Position numbers and translations under genes: made by a program. A stretch of DNA of 32,830 nt from Clostridiales bacterium (GTDB taxonomy: Bacteria; Bacillota; Clostridia; Peptostreptococcales; Anaerovoracaceae): contig JALEUQ010000073.1 in the NCBI GenBank assembly GCA_022780965.1, positions 1-32,830 on the forward strand, read 5' to 3'. How positions within the stretch are numbered: the stretch's first letter is position 1; the number at the start of each line of letters is the position of its first letter. Below are positions 1-7,780 of the stretch, piece after piece. The notes below the pieces were generated by a model. The model was not told the DNA's origin. It saw nothing but the letters and a program-made list of their open reading frames with translations, and did no database searches.

Positions 1-1541
1 TCTGTCTCGTGAGCAAGCACCTGTTTTGCCAGCACTTTGCCCAGCTGTACACCCTCCTGATCGAAGCTGTTCAGATTCCACAGGAATCCCTGGAACATTA
101 CCTTGTTCTCATAATGTGCAAGCAGTGCTCCCACAGCTTCAGGTGTCAGCTGCTCTCCAATGATGATGCTTGATGGTCTGCCGCCGTCAAATTTCTTATT
201 CAAATCCTCATTGTCTCTGCCGCATGCGAAAGCCATAATCTGAGCTGCCACGTTGGCACAAAGCTTCTGCTGGCTGGTGCTTCCCTGCACATCCAGATCG
301 ACACCTGACTGATTTGACTTGAACCCAATGAACTGCAGAGGAATAATATCAGTTCCCTGATGCAGCAGCTGATAGAATGAATGCTGACCGTTAGTTCCAG
401 GCTCACCGAAGATAATCGGACCTGTCGGATAATCAACCGGCTCGCCGAATCTGTTGACAGACTTGCCGTTCGACTCCATGTCAAGCTGCTGAAGATGCGC
501 CGGAAATCTGCTCAGCGCCTGCGAATACGGAAGCACCGCGGTGGCACCATAACCTAGAACATTTCTTTCATATACTCCGATTAATGCATCAAGAAGTGCA
601 GCATTTTCCATCAGATTTGAACCGGTGGCAGTCAAATCCGCTTCTGCTGCTCCGCAGAGGAATCTGCGGAACACATCCGCTCCGAATGCCAGGGACAGCA
701 CTGCTCCCCCTACCGCAGATGTTGATGAATATCTGCCTCCAATATAGTCATCCATATAGAAAGCGCGCAGGTACTCGTCACTTGAAGCAAGCGGCGAAGT
801 CTGACTGGTAACCGCTATCATGTGTCTTGCCGGATTAAGTCCTGCACTGCGAATGGCATCCTTGACAAGGGACTCATTGGTTAGAGTCTCAAGGGTCGTT
901 CCGGATTTTGAAACCAGAATGAACAGCGAATGAGCAATATCAATTGAACCCAGAACTGCAGCAGCATCATCCGGGTCAACATTGCTGATGAATCTGGCTT
1001 CCATCCTGAAGCAGCCGCTTGCTTTGCACCAGTTCTCCAGTGCCAGGTATATTGCTCTCGGACCAAGGTCGCTGCCGCCTATGCCTATCTGTACAACAGT
1101 TGTGAACTTTTCGCCCGCTTCATTGGTTATCTCACCGGAGTGCACTTTGGCTGCAAAATCCTCGATGTCACTTTCAACCTTCAAATAAAACTGCCTCTTA
1201 TCAACACCGTCGGCAGTAACCGCATCGCCCAGCTGACCGCGAGTCAGATGATGGAGCACCCGACGGTTTTCGCCTGTGTTGATCACCGCTCCATTATACA
1301 GCTCCCCGAACTTTTCAATAAGCTGCGCCTCATTGGCTAAAGCTTCAAGTTCCTTCAGAATTCCGTCGTCTACACTTTTGGCTGCGAAATTGTAAACCAT
1401 CCCCGCTGCCATGGGCACGCTGTATTCCGCAACTCGCTTCGCACCTTCAGTACCGGCCATAACACCTGCCGGATTGACACGCCCAGCCTCCTGAAGTCTG
1501 CCGTAAGATTCAAGTTTGTTTAAGTTTTTCCAGTTAATCAT
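1..1541 (-). CDS. pgi: Glucose-6-phosphate isomerase, C-terminus cut by window edge
   Basis: Interconverts glucose 6-phosphate and fructose 6-phosphate in cytoplasmic glycolysis. The translation (513 codons visible) contains the substrate-binding stretch VVQIGIGGSDLGPRAIYLAL, the first family signature YIGGRYSSTSAVGGA, and near the cut end the second signature region GVQLGKVLAKQVLAHE with its conserved Lys and His-Glu. Full-length bacterial homologues of this long type are about 540-550 residues, so only a short tail is missing; it runs off the left edge and is not a pseudogene. The ATG at 1541 follows GGGAG at a normal spacing. It lies 65 bp downstream of the LOG-family gene on the same strand and may be co-transcribed with it. 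The family assignment is firm. Confidence 0.95.
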   Translation of the reverse strand, partial: MINWKNLNKLESYGRLQEAGRVNPAGVMAGTEGAKRVAEYSVPMAAGMVYNFAAKSVDDGILKELEALANEAQLIEKFGELYNGAVINTGENRRVLHHLTRGQLGDAVTADGVDKRQFYLKVESDIEDFAAKVHSGEITNEAGEKFTTVVQIGIGGSDLGPRAIYLALENWCKASGCFRMEARFISNVDPDDAAAVLGSIDIAHSLFILVSKSGTTLETLTNESLVKDAIRSAGLNPARHMIAVTSQTSPLASSDEYLRAFYMDDYIGGRYSSTSAVGGAVLSLAFGADVFRRFLCGAAEADLTATGSNLMENAALLDALIGVYERNVLGYGATAVLPYSQALSRFPAHLQQLDMESNGKSVNRFGEPVDYPTGPIIFGEPGTNGQHSFYQLLHQGTDIIPLQFIGFKSNQSGVDLDVQGSTSQQKLCANVAAQIMAFACGRDNEDLNKKFDGGRPSSIIIGEQLTPEAVGALLAHYENKVMFQGFLWNLNSFDQEGVQLGKVLAKQVLAHET

Positions 1542-1606
1542 CTTAATACTCCCGCCATTAATCTTGTCGCACTTTCACAAGTCAGCGAAAACGCCATCAA
1601 ATGCCA

Positions 1607-2146
1607 TCAATAATAGTTTTCGATATAATCAACAACCCGCTCTGCATCATCGGTAACCAGCAAAAGGTCCATGTTTTCATGGGGCATGAAGCTGTTGTCT
1701 GCAGTGTGAGTCAGCAGTTTAACCATGGGATCGTAATACCCGTTAATGTTGAAGAGAACTATCGGCCTGTCGATTCTGCCTAGACTCTTAAGAGTAAGAA
1801 TCTCCATAAACTCTTCGTACGTGCCGATGCCTCCCGGCGTTACGATCGTCGCCTCAGACATTTCCTCCAGCATGGTTTTGCGCTGTCTCATGTCATCGGG
1901 ATAAATGAAATCAGTGCACTTCTCATACAGCACACCCGGCTTATCAAAAAACCGGGGAGCAATTCCGGTAATCCTGCCGCCTCCCCTGGTAAACCCTCTG
2001 GCAGCTGCTCCCATGGAGCCCTCGTTTCCTCCGCCAAAAATCAGACTGTGTCCTCTTAAAGCCAGCATGTACCCCAGCTTCTCAGCTTCTCTCATGTAAA
2101 TCTCGTCAATTGCGGGACTTGCCGCACCATAAATGCAAACGTTCAT
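1607..2146 (-). CDS. LOG-family (TIGR00730-type) Rossmann-fold nucleotide phosphoribohydrolase
   Basis: This 179-residue protein carries both hallmarks of the LOG / lysine-decarboxylase-like family: the nucleotide-binding glycine stretch FGGGNEGSMGAAARG near residues 37-52, and the catalytic motif PGGIGTYEEFMEIL (PGGxGTxxE) around residue 105. Characterised members cleave nucleoside 5'-monophosphates, for example cytokinin riboside monophosphates, into free base and ribose 5-phosphate. The older name lysine decarboxylase is misleading. The substrate here is unknown. The ATG at 2146 has no convincing Shine-Dalgarno sequence and lies 24 bp after the stop of the XRE-desulfoferrodoxin gene, which suggests co-transcription and perhaps translational coupling. 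Confidence 0.88.
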   Translation of the reverse strand: MNVCIYGAASPAIDEIYMREAEKLGYMLALRGHSLIFGGGNEGSMGAAARGFTRGGGRITGIAPRFFDKPGVLYEKCTDFIYPDDMRQRKTMLEEMSEATIVTPGGIGTYEEFMEILTLKSLGRIDRPIVLFNINGYYDPMVKLLTHTADNSFMPHENMDLLLVTDDAERVVDYIENYY

Positions 2147-2170
2147 ACTTTGTAATTCAAATAGAGTTGA

Positions 2171-2767
2171 TTATTTCCTTCTCTTCACAGGTACCTTGTA
2201 CAGGCCGTCCCTGTTGCAGTAATAGCAGATATAACGTGTGCCGCTGCGTTTGAACCTGCAGTCGGCTGTACCCTCCGGATACATTTTCATTATATCATAG
2301 CCGCTGTCTCCTATGGCAGCAATAAACGAAATGAAATGATTTTTGGTCATGGGATGATCCACATGCACATAGTACTCATCTTCCACCGGCTCTATGGATG
2401 CTGTGTGCTCCTCGTCCGCCTCCTCAGCTTCAGCCGGCATCAGAGTAATTCCGCAGCAGCTTATCATGGCCTCTCCCGAGCTTACGATAACATTACCGCA
2501 AACGGGACATATATAGAACTTGATGTTTCGCATGTTGAAATTTCTGTTGGTATTTATCACTGCCTCTCCCTGAAGCAGTTCTATGACCGATATTCCCAGC
2601 ACGTCTGCCAGCGGCTGAATCAGGGATATGTCCGGATACCCTTTGCCGTTTTCCCATTTGGATACTGCTTTGTCGCTGACATTTAGCCGCTCTGCCAGCT
2701 CTGACTGTGTCATGTGTTTGCTTTCTCTAAGCTTCCTGATTATCGTTCCTGTTACATACTGATCCAT
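2171..2767 (-). CDS. XRE helix-turn-helix regulator fused to a desulfoferrodoxin-like module
   Basis: A 198-residue two-part protein. Residues 5-66 form an XRE/Cro DNA-binding domain (MTQSELAERLNVSDKAVSKW). Residues 84-198 match the desulfoferrodoxin layout. First comes a rubredoxin-like Fe(Cys)4 motif, Cys87-x2-Cys90 and Cys104-Cys105. A superoxide-reductase (neelaredoxin) domain follows, with His121, His138 and His144 (HPMTKNH) and Cys184 at iron-ligand positions. The last ligand motif, C-x2-H in true superoxide reductases, is C-x2-D here (Asp187), and the Lys beside the first His is Glu120. I infer a redox or iron/superoxide-responsive regulator rather than an active reductase. AAGGAGG precedes the ATG. 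It diverges from sstT and is followed 24 bp later by the LOG-family gene. Confidence 0.85.
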   Translation of the reverse strand: MDQYVTGTIIRKLRESKHMTQSELAERLNVSDKAVSKWENGKGYPDISLIQPLADVLGISVIELLQGEAVINTNRNFNMRNIKFYICPVCGNVIVSSGEAMISCCGITLMPAEAEEADEEHTASIEPVEDEYYVHVDHPMTKNHFISFIAAIGDSGYDIMKMYPEGTADCRFKRSGTRYICYYCNRDGLYKVPVKRRK

Positions 2768-2844
2768 TTCTTTTTCCTCCTTACGGTAGAATAATATCAG
2801 CCCTGATTTCCCCGGTCTACCTACGCAAAGTAGAGTCCGCGGTT

Positions 2845-2880
2845 TACGTGCTGCCGAAGTTCGGATGACCGGTGCACGTA
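2845..2880. promoter_or_regulatory. Nested inverted repeats between the XRE-desulfoferrodoxin gene and sstT
   Basis: Perfect 7-bp arms TACGTGC (2845-2851) and GCACGTA (2874-2880) enclose a second small inverted repeat, CCGAA/TTCGG (2853-2863). A further dyad, CTAC/GTAG, lies at 2821-2833. The 235-bp divergent intergenic region has no gene. These dyads sit about 55-115 bp upstream of the regulator's start and could be its operator. This is position and symmetry only; no second copy was found. Confidence 0.3.
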
Positions 2881-2907
2881 TTTATTGGTAAACACAATAA
2901 TTATCTT

Positions 2908-2936
2908 TTGAATTCAGTAAACGTCTATGATATCAT
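2908..2936 (+). promoter_or_regulatory. Candidate sstT promoter
   Basis: TTGAAT (2908-2913) and TATCAT (2931-2936) are separated by 17 bp and would give a leader of about 60 nt ahead of sstT. A second match, TTGACC (2961-2966) with TATAAC (2984-2989), also has a 17-bp spacer. It would start transcription inside the ribosome binding site, so the upstream pair is preferred. Confidence 0.4.
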
Positions 2937-3002
2937 TGTTATGTGTGTCACTTAAACAAGTTGACCTAACGAATTTAAGACATTATAACATTGGGAGGCA
3001 TC

Positions 3003-4220
3003 ATGAAAAAATTATTCAAAGCCTGGAACAGCATAAGTCTTGTTAAACAGATTATCATCGGACTTGTTCTTGGTATTATTCTCGCTTTGCTGGCACCTGA
3101 GAAACTGGCTGTCATCAGCATATTCGGAGATCTGTTCGTAGGAGCACTCAAGGCTGTAGCACCTGTACTGGTTCTCTTCCTTGTAACATCTGCCATTGCA
3201 CAGCACAAGCACGGACAGAAGACAAACCTTAAGGCAGTTATCGTAATGTACGTTGCAGGAACTATCTGTGCAGGAACAATTGCAGTGCTCATGAGTTTCA
3301 TATTCAAGCTGAAGCTTGCCCTTCCTGAAACCAGCGGCACCGACATTACACCGCCGTCAGGCATTGCCGAGGTTATGCAGACTCTGCTCAACAACATAGT
3401 TTCGAATCCAATCAGCGCTCTTGTCAATGCAAACTACATCGGCATTCTGGCGTGGGCAGTGCTCCTTGGCATTGCATTGAGAATGGCAAGCCCGGGCACT
3501 AAAAATTTCGTTCAGGATTTATCAGTTGCCATGAGCAAAATTGTTAAGTGGGTTATCAGATTCGCACCTCTCGGCGTAATGGGACTTGTATTCGCAACCA
3601 TTGCAGATACCGGACTTAAATCTCTGCTCTCATACGGCAGAATCATCATTCTGCTTGTAGGATGCATGCTTATTGATGCGCTCATCATCAATCCGATAAT
3701 TGTATTCATTGCAACACGCAAAAACCCTTATCCGCTGGTGTTCAGATGCATCAAGGACAGCGGAATGACTGCATTCTTCACAAGAAGCTCCGCTGCCAAC
3801 ATTCCTGTAAACATGGAACTGTGCAAAGCCCTTGATCTTGATGAGGATACATACTCCATTTCAATACCGCTTGGCGCAACAATCAACATGGGCGGTGCTG
3901 CAATCACCATCTCCATTCTCACAATGGCTGCAGTATACACAATGGGAATTACCGTTACAATTCCTTCAGCCATCATCCTTTGTGTACTCAGTGCCGTAAG
4001 TGCATGCGGAGCATCGGGCGTTGCAGGCGGATCACTGCTTCTGATACCGATGGCAACTTCACTTTTCGGTATTCCTGCAGATATCGCCATGAAAGTTGTC
4101 GGCGTTGGTTTCATCGTTGGAGTTATTCAGGACTCATGCGAAACAGCACTCAACTCTTCAGTTGACGTTCTCTTCACAGCTGCTGCTGATGCAAGAAACA
4201 AGCGAATGGCGAATAAGTAA
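3003..4220 (+). CDS. sstT: Sodium:serine/threonine symporter SstT
   Basis: A 405-residue inner-membrane carrier of the dicarboxylate/amino acid:cation symporter (DAACS) family that imports serine and threonine with Na+. The C-terminal core is diagnostic: [37 protein letters not shown] and [20 protein letters not shown] follow the SstT subfamily pattern rather than the glutamate or dicarboxylate carriers. It has many hydrophobic segments and the two re-entrant loop motifs. I place the start at ATG 3003, preceded by GGGAGG at 2993-2998; an upstream TTG at 2991 would overlap that site. The gene stands alone, divergent from the XRE-desulfoferrodoxin gene, and ends at a strong terminator. Confidence 0.93.
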   Translation: MKKLFKAWNSISLVKQIIIGLVLGIILALLAPEKLAVISIFGDLFVGALKAVAPVLVLFLVTSAIAQHKHGQKTNLKAVIVMYVAGTICAGTIAVLMSFIFKLKLALPETSGTDITPPSGIAEVMQTLLNNIVSNPISALVNANYIGILAWAVLLGIALRMASPGTKNFVQDLSVAMSKIVKWVIRFAPLGVMGLVFATIADTGLKSLLSYGRIIILLVGCMLIDALIINPIIVFIATRKNPYPLVFRCIKDSGMTAFFTRSSAANIPVNMELCKALDLDEDTYSISIPLGATINMGGAAITISILTMAAVYTMGITVTIPSAIILCVLSAVSACGASGVAGGSLLLIPMATSLFGIPADIAMKVVGVGFIVGVIQDSCETALNSSVDVLFTAAADARNKRMANK

Positions 4221-4233
4221 AATAACGAACGAA

Positions 4234-4266
4234 ACGGGATTAGCCCAGTGCTAATCCCGTTTTTTA
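4234..4266 (+). terminator. Rho-independent terminator after sstT (also faces lysC)
   Basis: An 11-bp perfect stem, ACGGGATTAGC (4234-4244) with GCTAATCCCGT (4250-4260), has a 5-nt loop and a run of T on the plus strand. It begins 13 bp after the sstT stop. lysC converges from the other side, and a short dyad (GGCC-TATA-GGCC near 4276-4287) lies between, so the region may stop transcription from both directions. Confidence 0.88.
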
Positions 4267-4294
4267 ATGCCTCTTGGCCTATAGGCCTGACTTT

Positions 4295-5626
4295 TTATTT
4301 TCCTACCTGTCCTTCTATGACATCATAAAGCGCTATGAGCGTCTTCTCATAATCAGCTTCATTAACATTGATAAGCATGTTCAGATTTCCTGCGCCCTGG
4401 TTGATGGTGCAGATTTCAATGCCTGCGTCGTTTACTGCGTTAAGCAGTTCTGATGTGGCATTGCAGCTGTCTGCATTATTCTCTCCTACTACTGCAATGA
4501 GCGCCATGTTGCTTCTAACGAAAATGTCATCAGGATCCAGCTGTTTCTCAATGTCATAGAGAATTTCGTTGAGAACAGTTCCCTCTACAAATTCGCTTCT
4601 GACAGCTACAGTTACTGTATCGATTCCTGTCTGACACTGTTCGAAAGGAATTCCTCTATCCTTGAAAACATCAAGAATTACTGCTGTAAATCCCGCTTCA
4701 TCGCTGACACGCATCTTTTCGATATGAATAATCGTAACGCCTTTGAAACCTGCTACTCCGGATATCTGATCCGCCGTAACCCATTCAGGCATTTCAGGCA
4801 CAATCATTGTACCCTTATCATCAGGTCTGTTTGTATTTCTAATGTTGATAGGAATGCCTGCCTTGGCTGCCGGATACACAGCATCCCTGTGGAGCACAGA
4901 TGCTCCCATGTATGAAAGGGCGCGCAGCTCTCGGTATGTCATGTATTCTACACCCTTAGGATTGTCAATAATCCTCGGGTCTGCGGCCAGAAGACCTGAA
5001 ACATCAGTCCAGTTCTCGTAGATATCAGCCTCCACAGCTTCGGCAACAATGCTGCCGGTTATATCCGAACCGCCCCTTGAGAAAGTCTGAAGCCTGCCGT
5101 CTTTTCTGGAACCGTAGAATCCGGCAACAACTGCACACTCCACGCCTTCCAGCCTTCTGCTGAGAAGTTCTCTAGTCTCTGCTGCAAGGAACTTGCCGTC
5201 GTTATCGAAAAGAACGCATTCTGCAGGATCCACGAACTCGAATCCCAGATACTCTGCAAGAATCTTAGAATTGAGATATTCTCCGCGGCTTCCCATATAT
5301 GAACTGTCAGGATTGGCAGCAAGATGCTCTTTGATAATTTCGATGTCCGGGCTGATATCCATGCTTATCTCAAGTTCATCGATGATTGCCTGAAATCTGT
5401 CTCTGATTTCGTCAAGACGAGTCTGATAATTGCCTCCGGACACTGCCTTTCTCATGGCTTTGTAAAGCAGATCTGTCACCTTGACATCTTCAGGGAAACG
5501 CTTGCCCGGTGCCGATGCCACTACAAACCTGCGTCCCGGCTCTTTATATACTATTTCTCTTACTTTGCGAAACTGGCCGGCATCTGCCAGTGAAGTTCCG
5601 CCAAATTTAAGGACTTTAACCGTCAT
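4295..5626 (-). CDS. lysC: Aspartate kinase
   Basis: Phosphorylates aspartate, the first step toward lysine (and diaminopimelate for the cell wall), methionine and threonine. The 443-residue length fits the monofunctional enzyme. The N-terminus KVLKFGGTSLADAGQF is the kinase signature, followed by the SRGGSDITGSIVAEAVEAD and ENWTDVSGLLAADPRII substrate/ATP motifs. Two C-terminal ACT modules (from about residue 300, GVTIIHIEKMRVSDEAGF onward) indicate feedback control by an end-product amino acid; which one cannot be read from the sequence. The ATG at 5626 follows GAGAGG. The leader is only about 35 nt, too short for a lysine riboswitch. It is a single-gene unit. Confidence 0.95.
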   Translation of the reverse strand: MTVKVLKFGGTSLADAGQFRKVREIVYKEPGRRFVVASAPGKRFPEDVKVTDLLYKAMRKAVSGGNYQTRLDEIRDRFQAIIDELEISMDISPDIEIIKEHLAANPDSSYMGSRGEYLNSKILAEYLGFEFVDPAECVLFDNDGKFLAAETRELLSRRLEGVECAVVAGFYGSRKDGRLQTFSRGGSDITGSIVAEAVEADIYENWTDVSGLLAADPRIIDNPKGVEYMTYRELRALSYMGASVLHRDAVYPAAKAGIPINIRNTNRPDDKGTMIVPEMPEWVTADQISGVAGFKGVTIIHIEKMRVSDEAGFTAVILDVFKDRGIPFEQCQTGIDTVTVAVRSEFVEGTVLNEILYDIEKQLDPDDIFVRSNMALIAVVGENNADSCNATSELLNAVNDAGIEICTINQGAGNLNMLINVNEADYEKTLIALYDVIEGQVGK

Positions 5627-5666
5627 ATAATGTAAATTACCTCTCTGTATTTAGAATATCCTAACA

Positions 5667-5695
5667 ATTATACTCCAATTCCGTTCATTTTTCAT
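5667..5695 (-). promoter_or_regulatory. Candidate lysC promoter
   Basis: A perfect -10 TATAAT (minus strand, 5667-5672) lies 17 bp from ATGAAA (5690-5695), which matches four of six -35 consensus bases. The predicted start is about 35 nt ahead of the lysC ATG. A GC-rich hairpin at 5717-5754 separates it from the eamA gene. Confidence 0.5.
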
Positions 5696-5716
5696 CTACA
5701 TTTTTACAATATGATA

Positions 5717-5754
5717 GGGCTGCGGCACTAATGTTTGGATTGGTGCCGCAGCCC
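5717..5754 (-). terminator. Hairpin after the EamA transporter gene, probable terminator
   Basis: A 12-bp perfect GC-rich stem, GGGCTGCGGCAC (5717-5728) with GTGCCGCAGCCC (5743-5754), starts 9 bp after the transporter's stop codon. The T-tract on the minus strand is interrupted, so termination may be partial. Confidence 0.6.
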
Positions 5755-5763
5755 GGGTTATTT

Positions 5764-6726
5764 CTAACGTATTGAAATTGCTCTTCTTGTTCTTCCGGCT
5801 CTTCTGATTCTTCGTCTTCCTGCCTTCCTTGACGCGCCATGCTTCTGTGTGTTTTCTTCTTCCGCAGAAATAATGTTCTCTGCAAGTACACATAGAATTA
5901 TTATCATCGCTCCCGCAACACCTGTTGCTGCCAGTCTCTCACTAAGAATGAAGAATGAGAAGAATGCTGTCATTACCGGATAAATGCACTGGAGTACTGC
6001 AACTGAACTTGCTGATATCCACCTCATTGCATAATTCTGAAGAAGGTATCCGCATACCGTACATGCCAGAGCCAGATAGATTATTGTCAGCCACACGGAA
6101 GTCGATGCTCCCGCCATATGCACGCCGCCTTCTGACATGAATGCGCATACTGATGCAAGCAGCGCAGATGTTCCTGTCTGAACAGTAGTTATTGTAATCG
6201 CCGACATTTTGTCCAATGCTCCCTCGGCGAATACCAGTGAACCTGCACCGAATACAGCACTTATCAACCCCAGTATTTCTCCTGCACCGGGACTTATGGT
6301 TCCTCCCGCAGTGCACAGCAGATACAGACCGACCATGATAACTGCCAGCACGGGTACATGCTTCAGGCTGTAATGCTTTCTGAATATTACAAGTGCCATT
6401 AAAGGAGTCATGACAGTTGCTGTCGACTTGAGGAAAGCCACCGATGTCGGACTTGTCATTCCTATTGCCACGTTGCTTACTATAAATGTTCCTGCAATGC
6501 AGATACTTGGAAGTATGAGCAGTTTCCAGTCGCTTACACGAAGTTCTCTGATTACCTTCCTTCCGAAGATCAGCATCAGGAAAACGAATCCTATCCAGTA
6601 CCTTACTGTCAGCAGTGAAAATACTGATACCGATTCATATGCTGCCTTTGATATCGGGTCGCCGAAGCCGTAAATTACACACTGCATCAGCACCAGCGAA
6701 ATACCGATTATTGCCTTGTTTCTCAT
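5764..6726 (-). CDS. EamA/DMT-family drug-metabolite exporter
   Basis: A 320-residue polytopic membrane protein with about ten hydrophobic segments in two EamA repeats. Typical motifs include a conserved glycine/proline first helix (YGFGDPISKAAYESVSVFSL) and ASSVAVLQCIYPVMTAFFSF in the second repeat. Members export amino acids or other metabolites; the substrate cannot be read from sequence. The C-terminus after the last helix is an unusual 28-residue tail very rich in Arg (residues about 293-320), expected to face the cytoplasm. ATG 6726 follows a GGGGGAT site. It is transcribed divergently from a LysR regulator, which is a common arrangement for a transporter controlled by its neighbour. 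Confidence 0.88.
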   Translation of the reverse strand: MRNKAIIGISLVLMQCVIYGFGDPISKAAYESVSVFSLLTVRYWIGFVFLMLIFGRKVIRELRVSDWKLLILPSICIAGTFIVSNVAIGMTSPTSVAFLKSTATVMTPLMALVIFRKHYSLKHVPVLAVIMVGLYLLCTAGGTISPGAGEILGLISAVFGAGSLVFAEGALDKMSAITITTVQTGTSALLASVCAFMSEGGVHMAGASTSVWLTIIYLALACTVCGYLLQNYAMRWISASSVAVLQCIYPVMTAFFSFFILSERLAATGVAGAMIIILCVLAENIISAEEENTQKHGASRKAGRRRIRRAGRTRRAISIR

Positions 6727-6778
6727 TACTATATCCCCCTTTTCCCTGGTTCGACATAATAATAACGCGACTCATAAT

Positions 6779-6824
6779 AAAAGTAAAACTAGTAAAATTT
6801 ATATTTGTGATAGGATTTACTTTT
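6779..6824. promoter_or_regulatory. Inverted repeat in the eamA-lysR divergent region
   Basis: Perfect 9-bp arms AAAAGTAAA (6779-6787) and TTTACTTTT (6816-6824) are spaced by 28 bp within the AT-rich 172-bp gap between the transporter and the LysR gene. LysR regulators usually bind dyads in such divergent regions. This pair is a candidate but does not show a clear T-N11-A box. Confidence 0.3.
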
Positions 6825-6898
6825 CACATATGGTATATTCGTAGTAAGGCATTCGGGAGTCTCGCAGACCCCTTTCACTCATTATTCAGGAGGTTCAC

Positions 6899-7780
6899 AT
6901 GGATAACAACGCTATTGAAGTATTTCTGACAGTAACTGAGACAGGCAGTTTCCGCAAGGCTGCTGAAACACTGGGCTACACGCAGGCAGGGGTCAGCTAC
7001 ATCATCAAATCCATCGAAGAAGACACAGGACTTAACCTGTTCATAAGAGATAGAAAGGGCGTGCGCCTTTCACCTGAAGGCGAGGCACTCCTGCCTGAAA
7101 TAAAACAGATTGACAACGACCGCCGCCATCTTATGGAAAAAATCAGCGATCTTAAAGGACTCGAGAGCGGAACCATTCGCGTGCAGATTTTTGACAGCAT
7201 GTCCATTCACTGGCTTCCGGGAATACTGAAGAAGTTTAAAGATGATTTTCCAAATATAACTGTAGAACTGATAAGTGAGGAGAACACGGCGAAGGCTGAA
7301 GAAATGGTAATGACCGGTGAAGTTGACTGCGGCTTTTTCCTCGCTCGCGTTAGCAGTCCAATTGACGTGTTCCCTCTCAAAGAAGAGAGTCTGCTTGCGG
7401 TTATCTCCACAGACCATGAACTGGCAGACGCGGACACTTTCCCTGTCAGCAGGCTGTCCGACTATCCGTATATCAGCATGCGCTACGAAAGCACCAATGG
7501 CATCGATGATATTTTTGCCAGATTCAACGCAGTCAAAAACACAGCGTACTATCTGGATAATGACTACGCTGCCATGGCCATGGCAAGCAGCGGACTGGGA
7601 TTCTGCATTTTCCCGGAGCTTCTTCTTATAGATGCTCCCTATGAGATATGCTGCCTGCCCTTCGACAAGCCTCAGAGCCGAACCATAAGCATAGGCACGC
7701 GCTCAATGGATTCAGCGTCGAAGGCATGCCGGAAGTTTATCGAATATGCCATTGAGTGGGTTAATGAGAACGCAAAGTAA
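6899..7780 (+). CDS. LysR-family transcriptional regulator
   Basis: A 293-residue protein of standard LysR length. Residues 1-62 are the winged helix-turn-helix (VFLTVTETGSFRKAAETLGY, then TQAGVSYIIKSIEED). A linker helix follows, and from about residue 90 a periplasmic-binding-protein-like effector domain (GTIRVQIFDSMSIHWLPGIL). It most likely controls the divergent EamA exporter and senses that exporter's substrate. CAGGAGG (6888-6894) precedes ATG 6899. The last 20 bp overlap, tail to tail, the end of the opposite endonuclease/exonuclease/phosphatase gene. Confidence 0.92.
   Translation: MDNNAIEVFLTVTETGSFRKAAETLGYTQAGVSYIIKSIEEDTGLNLFIRDRKGVRLSPEGEALLPEIKQIDNDRRHLMEKISDLKGLESGTIRVQIFDSMSIHWLPGILKKFKDDFPNITVELISEENTAKAEEMVMTGEVDCGFFLARVSSPIDVFPLKEESLLAVISTDHELADADTFPVSRLSDYPYISMRYESTNGIDDIFARFNAVKNTAYYLDNDYAAMAMASSGLGFCIFPELLLIDAPYEICCLPFDKPQSRTISIGTRSMDSASKACRKFIEYAIEWVNENAK

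Noticed and set aside
1..1541. Truncated pgi as a pseudogene
   Set aside because: The frame is open to the window edge with all motifs intact; the truncation comes from the window boundary.
1607..2146. Lysine decarboxylase function for the LOG-family gene
   Set aside because: The PGGxGTxxE motif belongs to nucleotide phosphoribohydrolases; the lysine decarboxylase name is a historical misannotation.
2961..2989. TTGACC-17-TATAAC match as the sstT promoter
   Set aside because: Transcription would begin at about 2996, inside the ribosome binding site. An upstream match is more sensible.
5627..5763. Lysine riboswitch upstream of lysC
   Set aside because: The leader from the likely start site is about 35 nt, far shorter than the roughly 170-nt aptamer, and the gap holds only a terminator and promoter.
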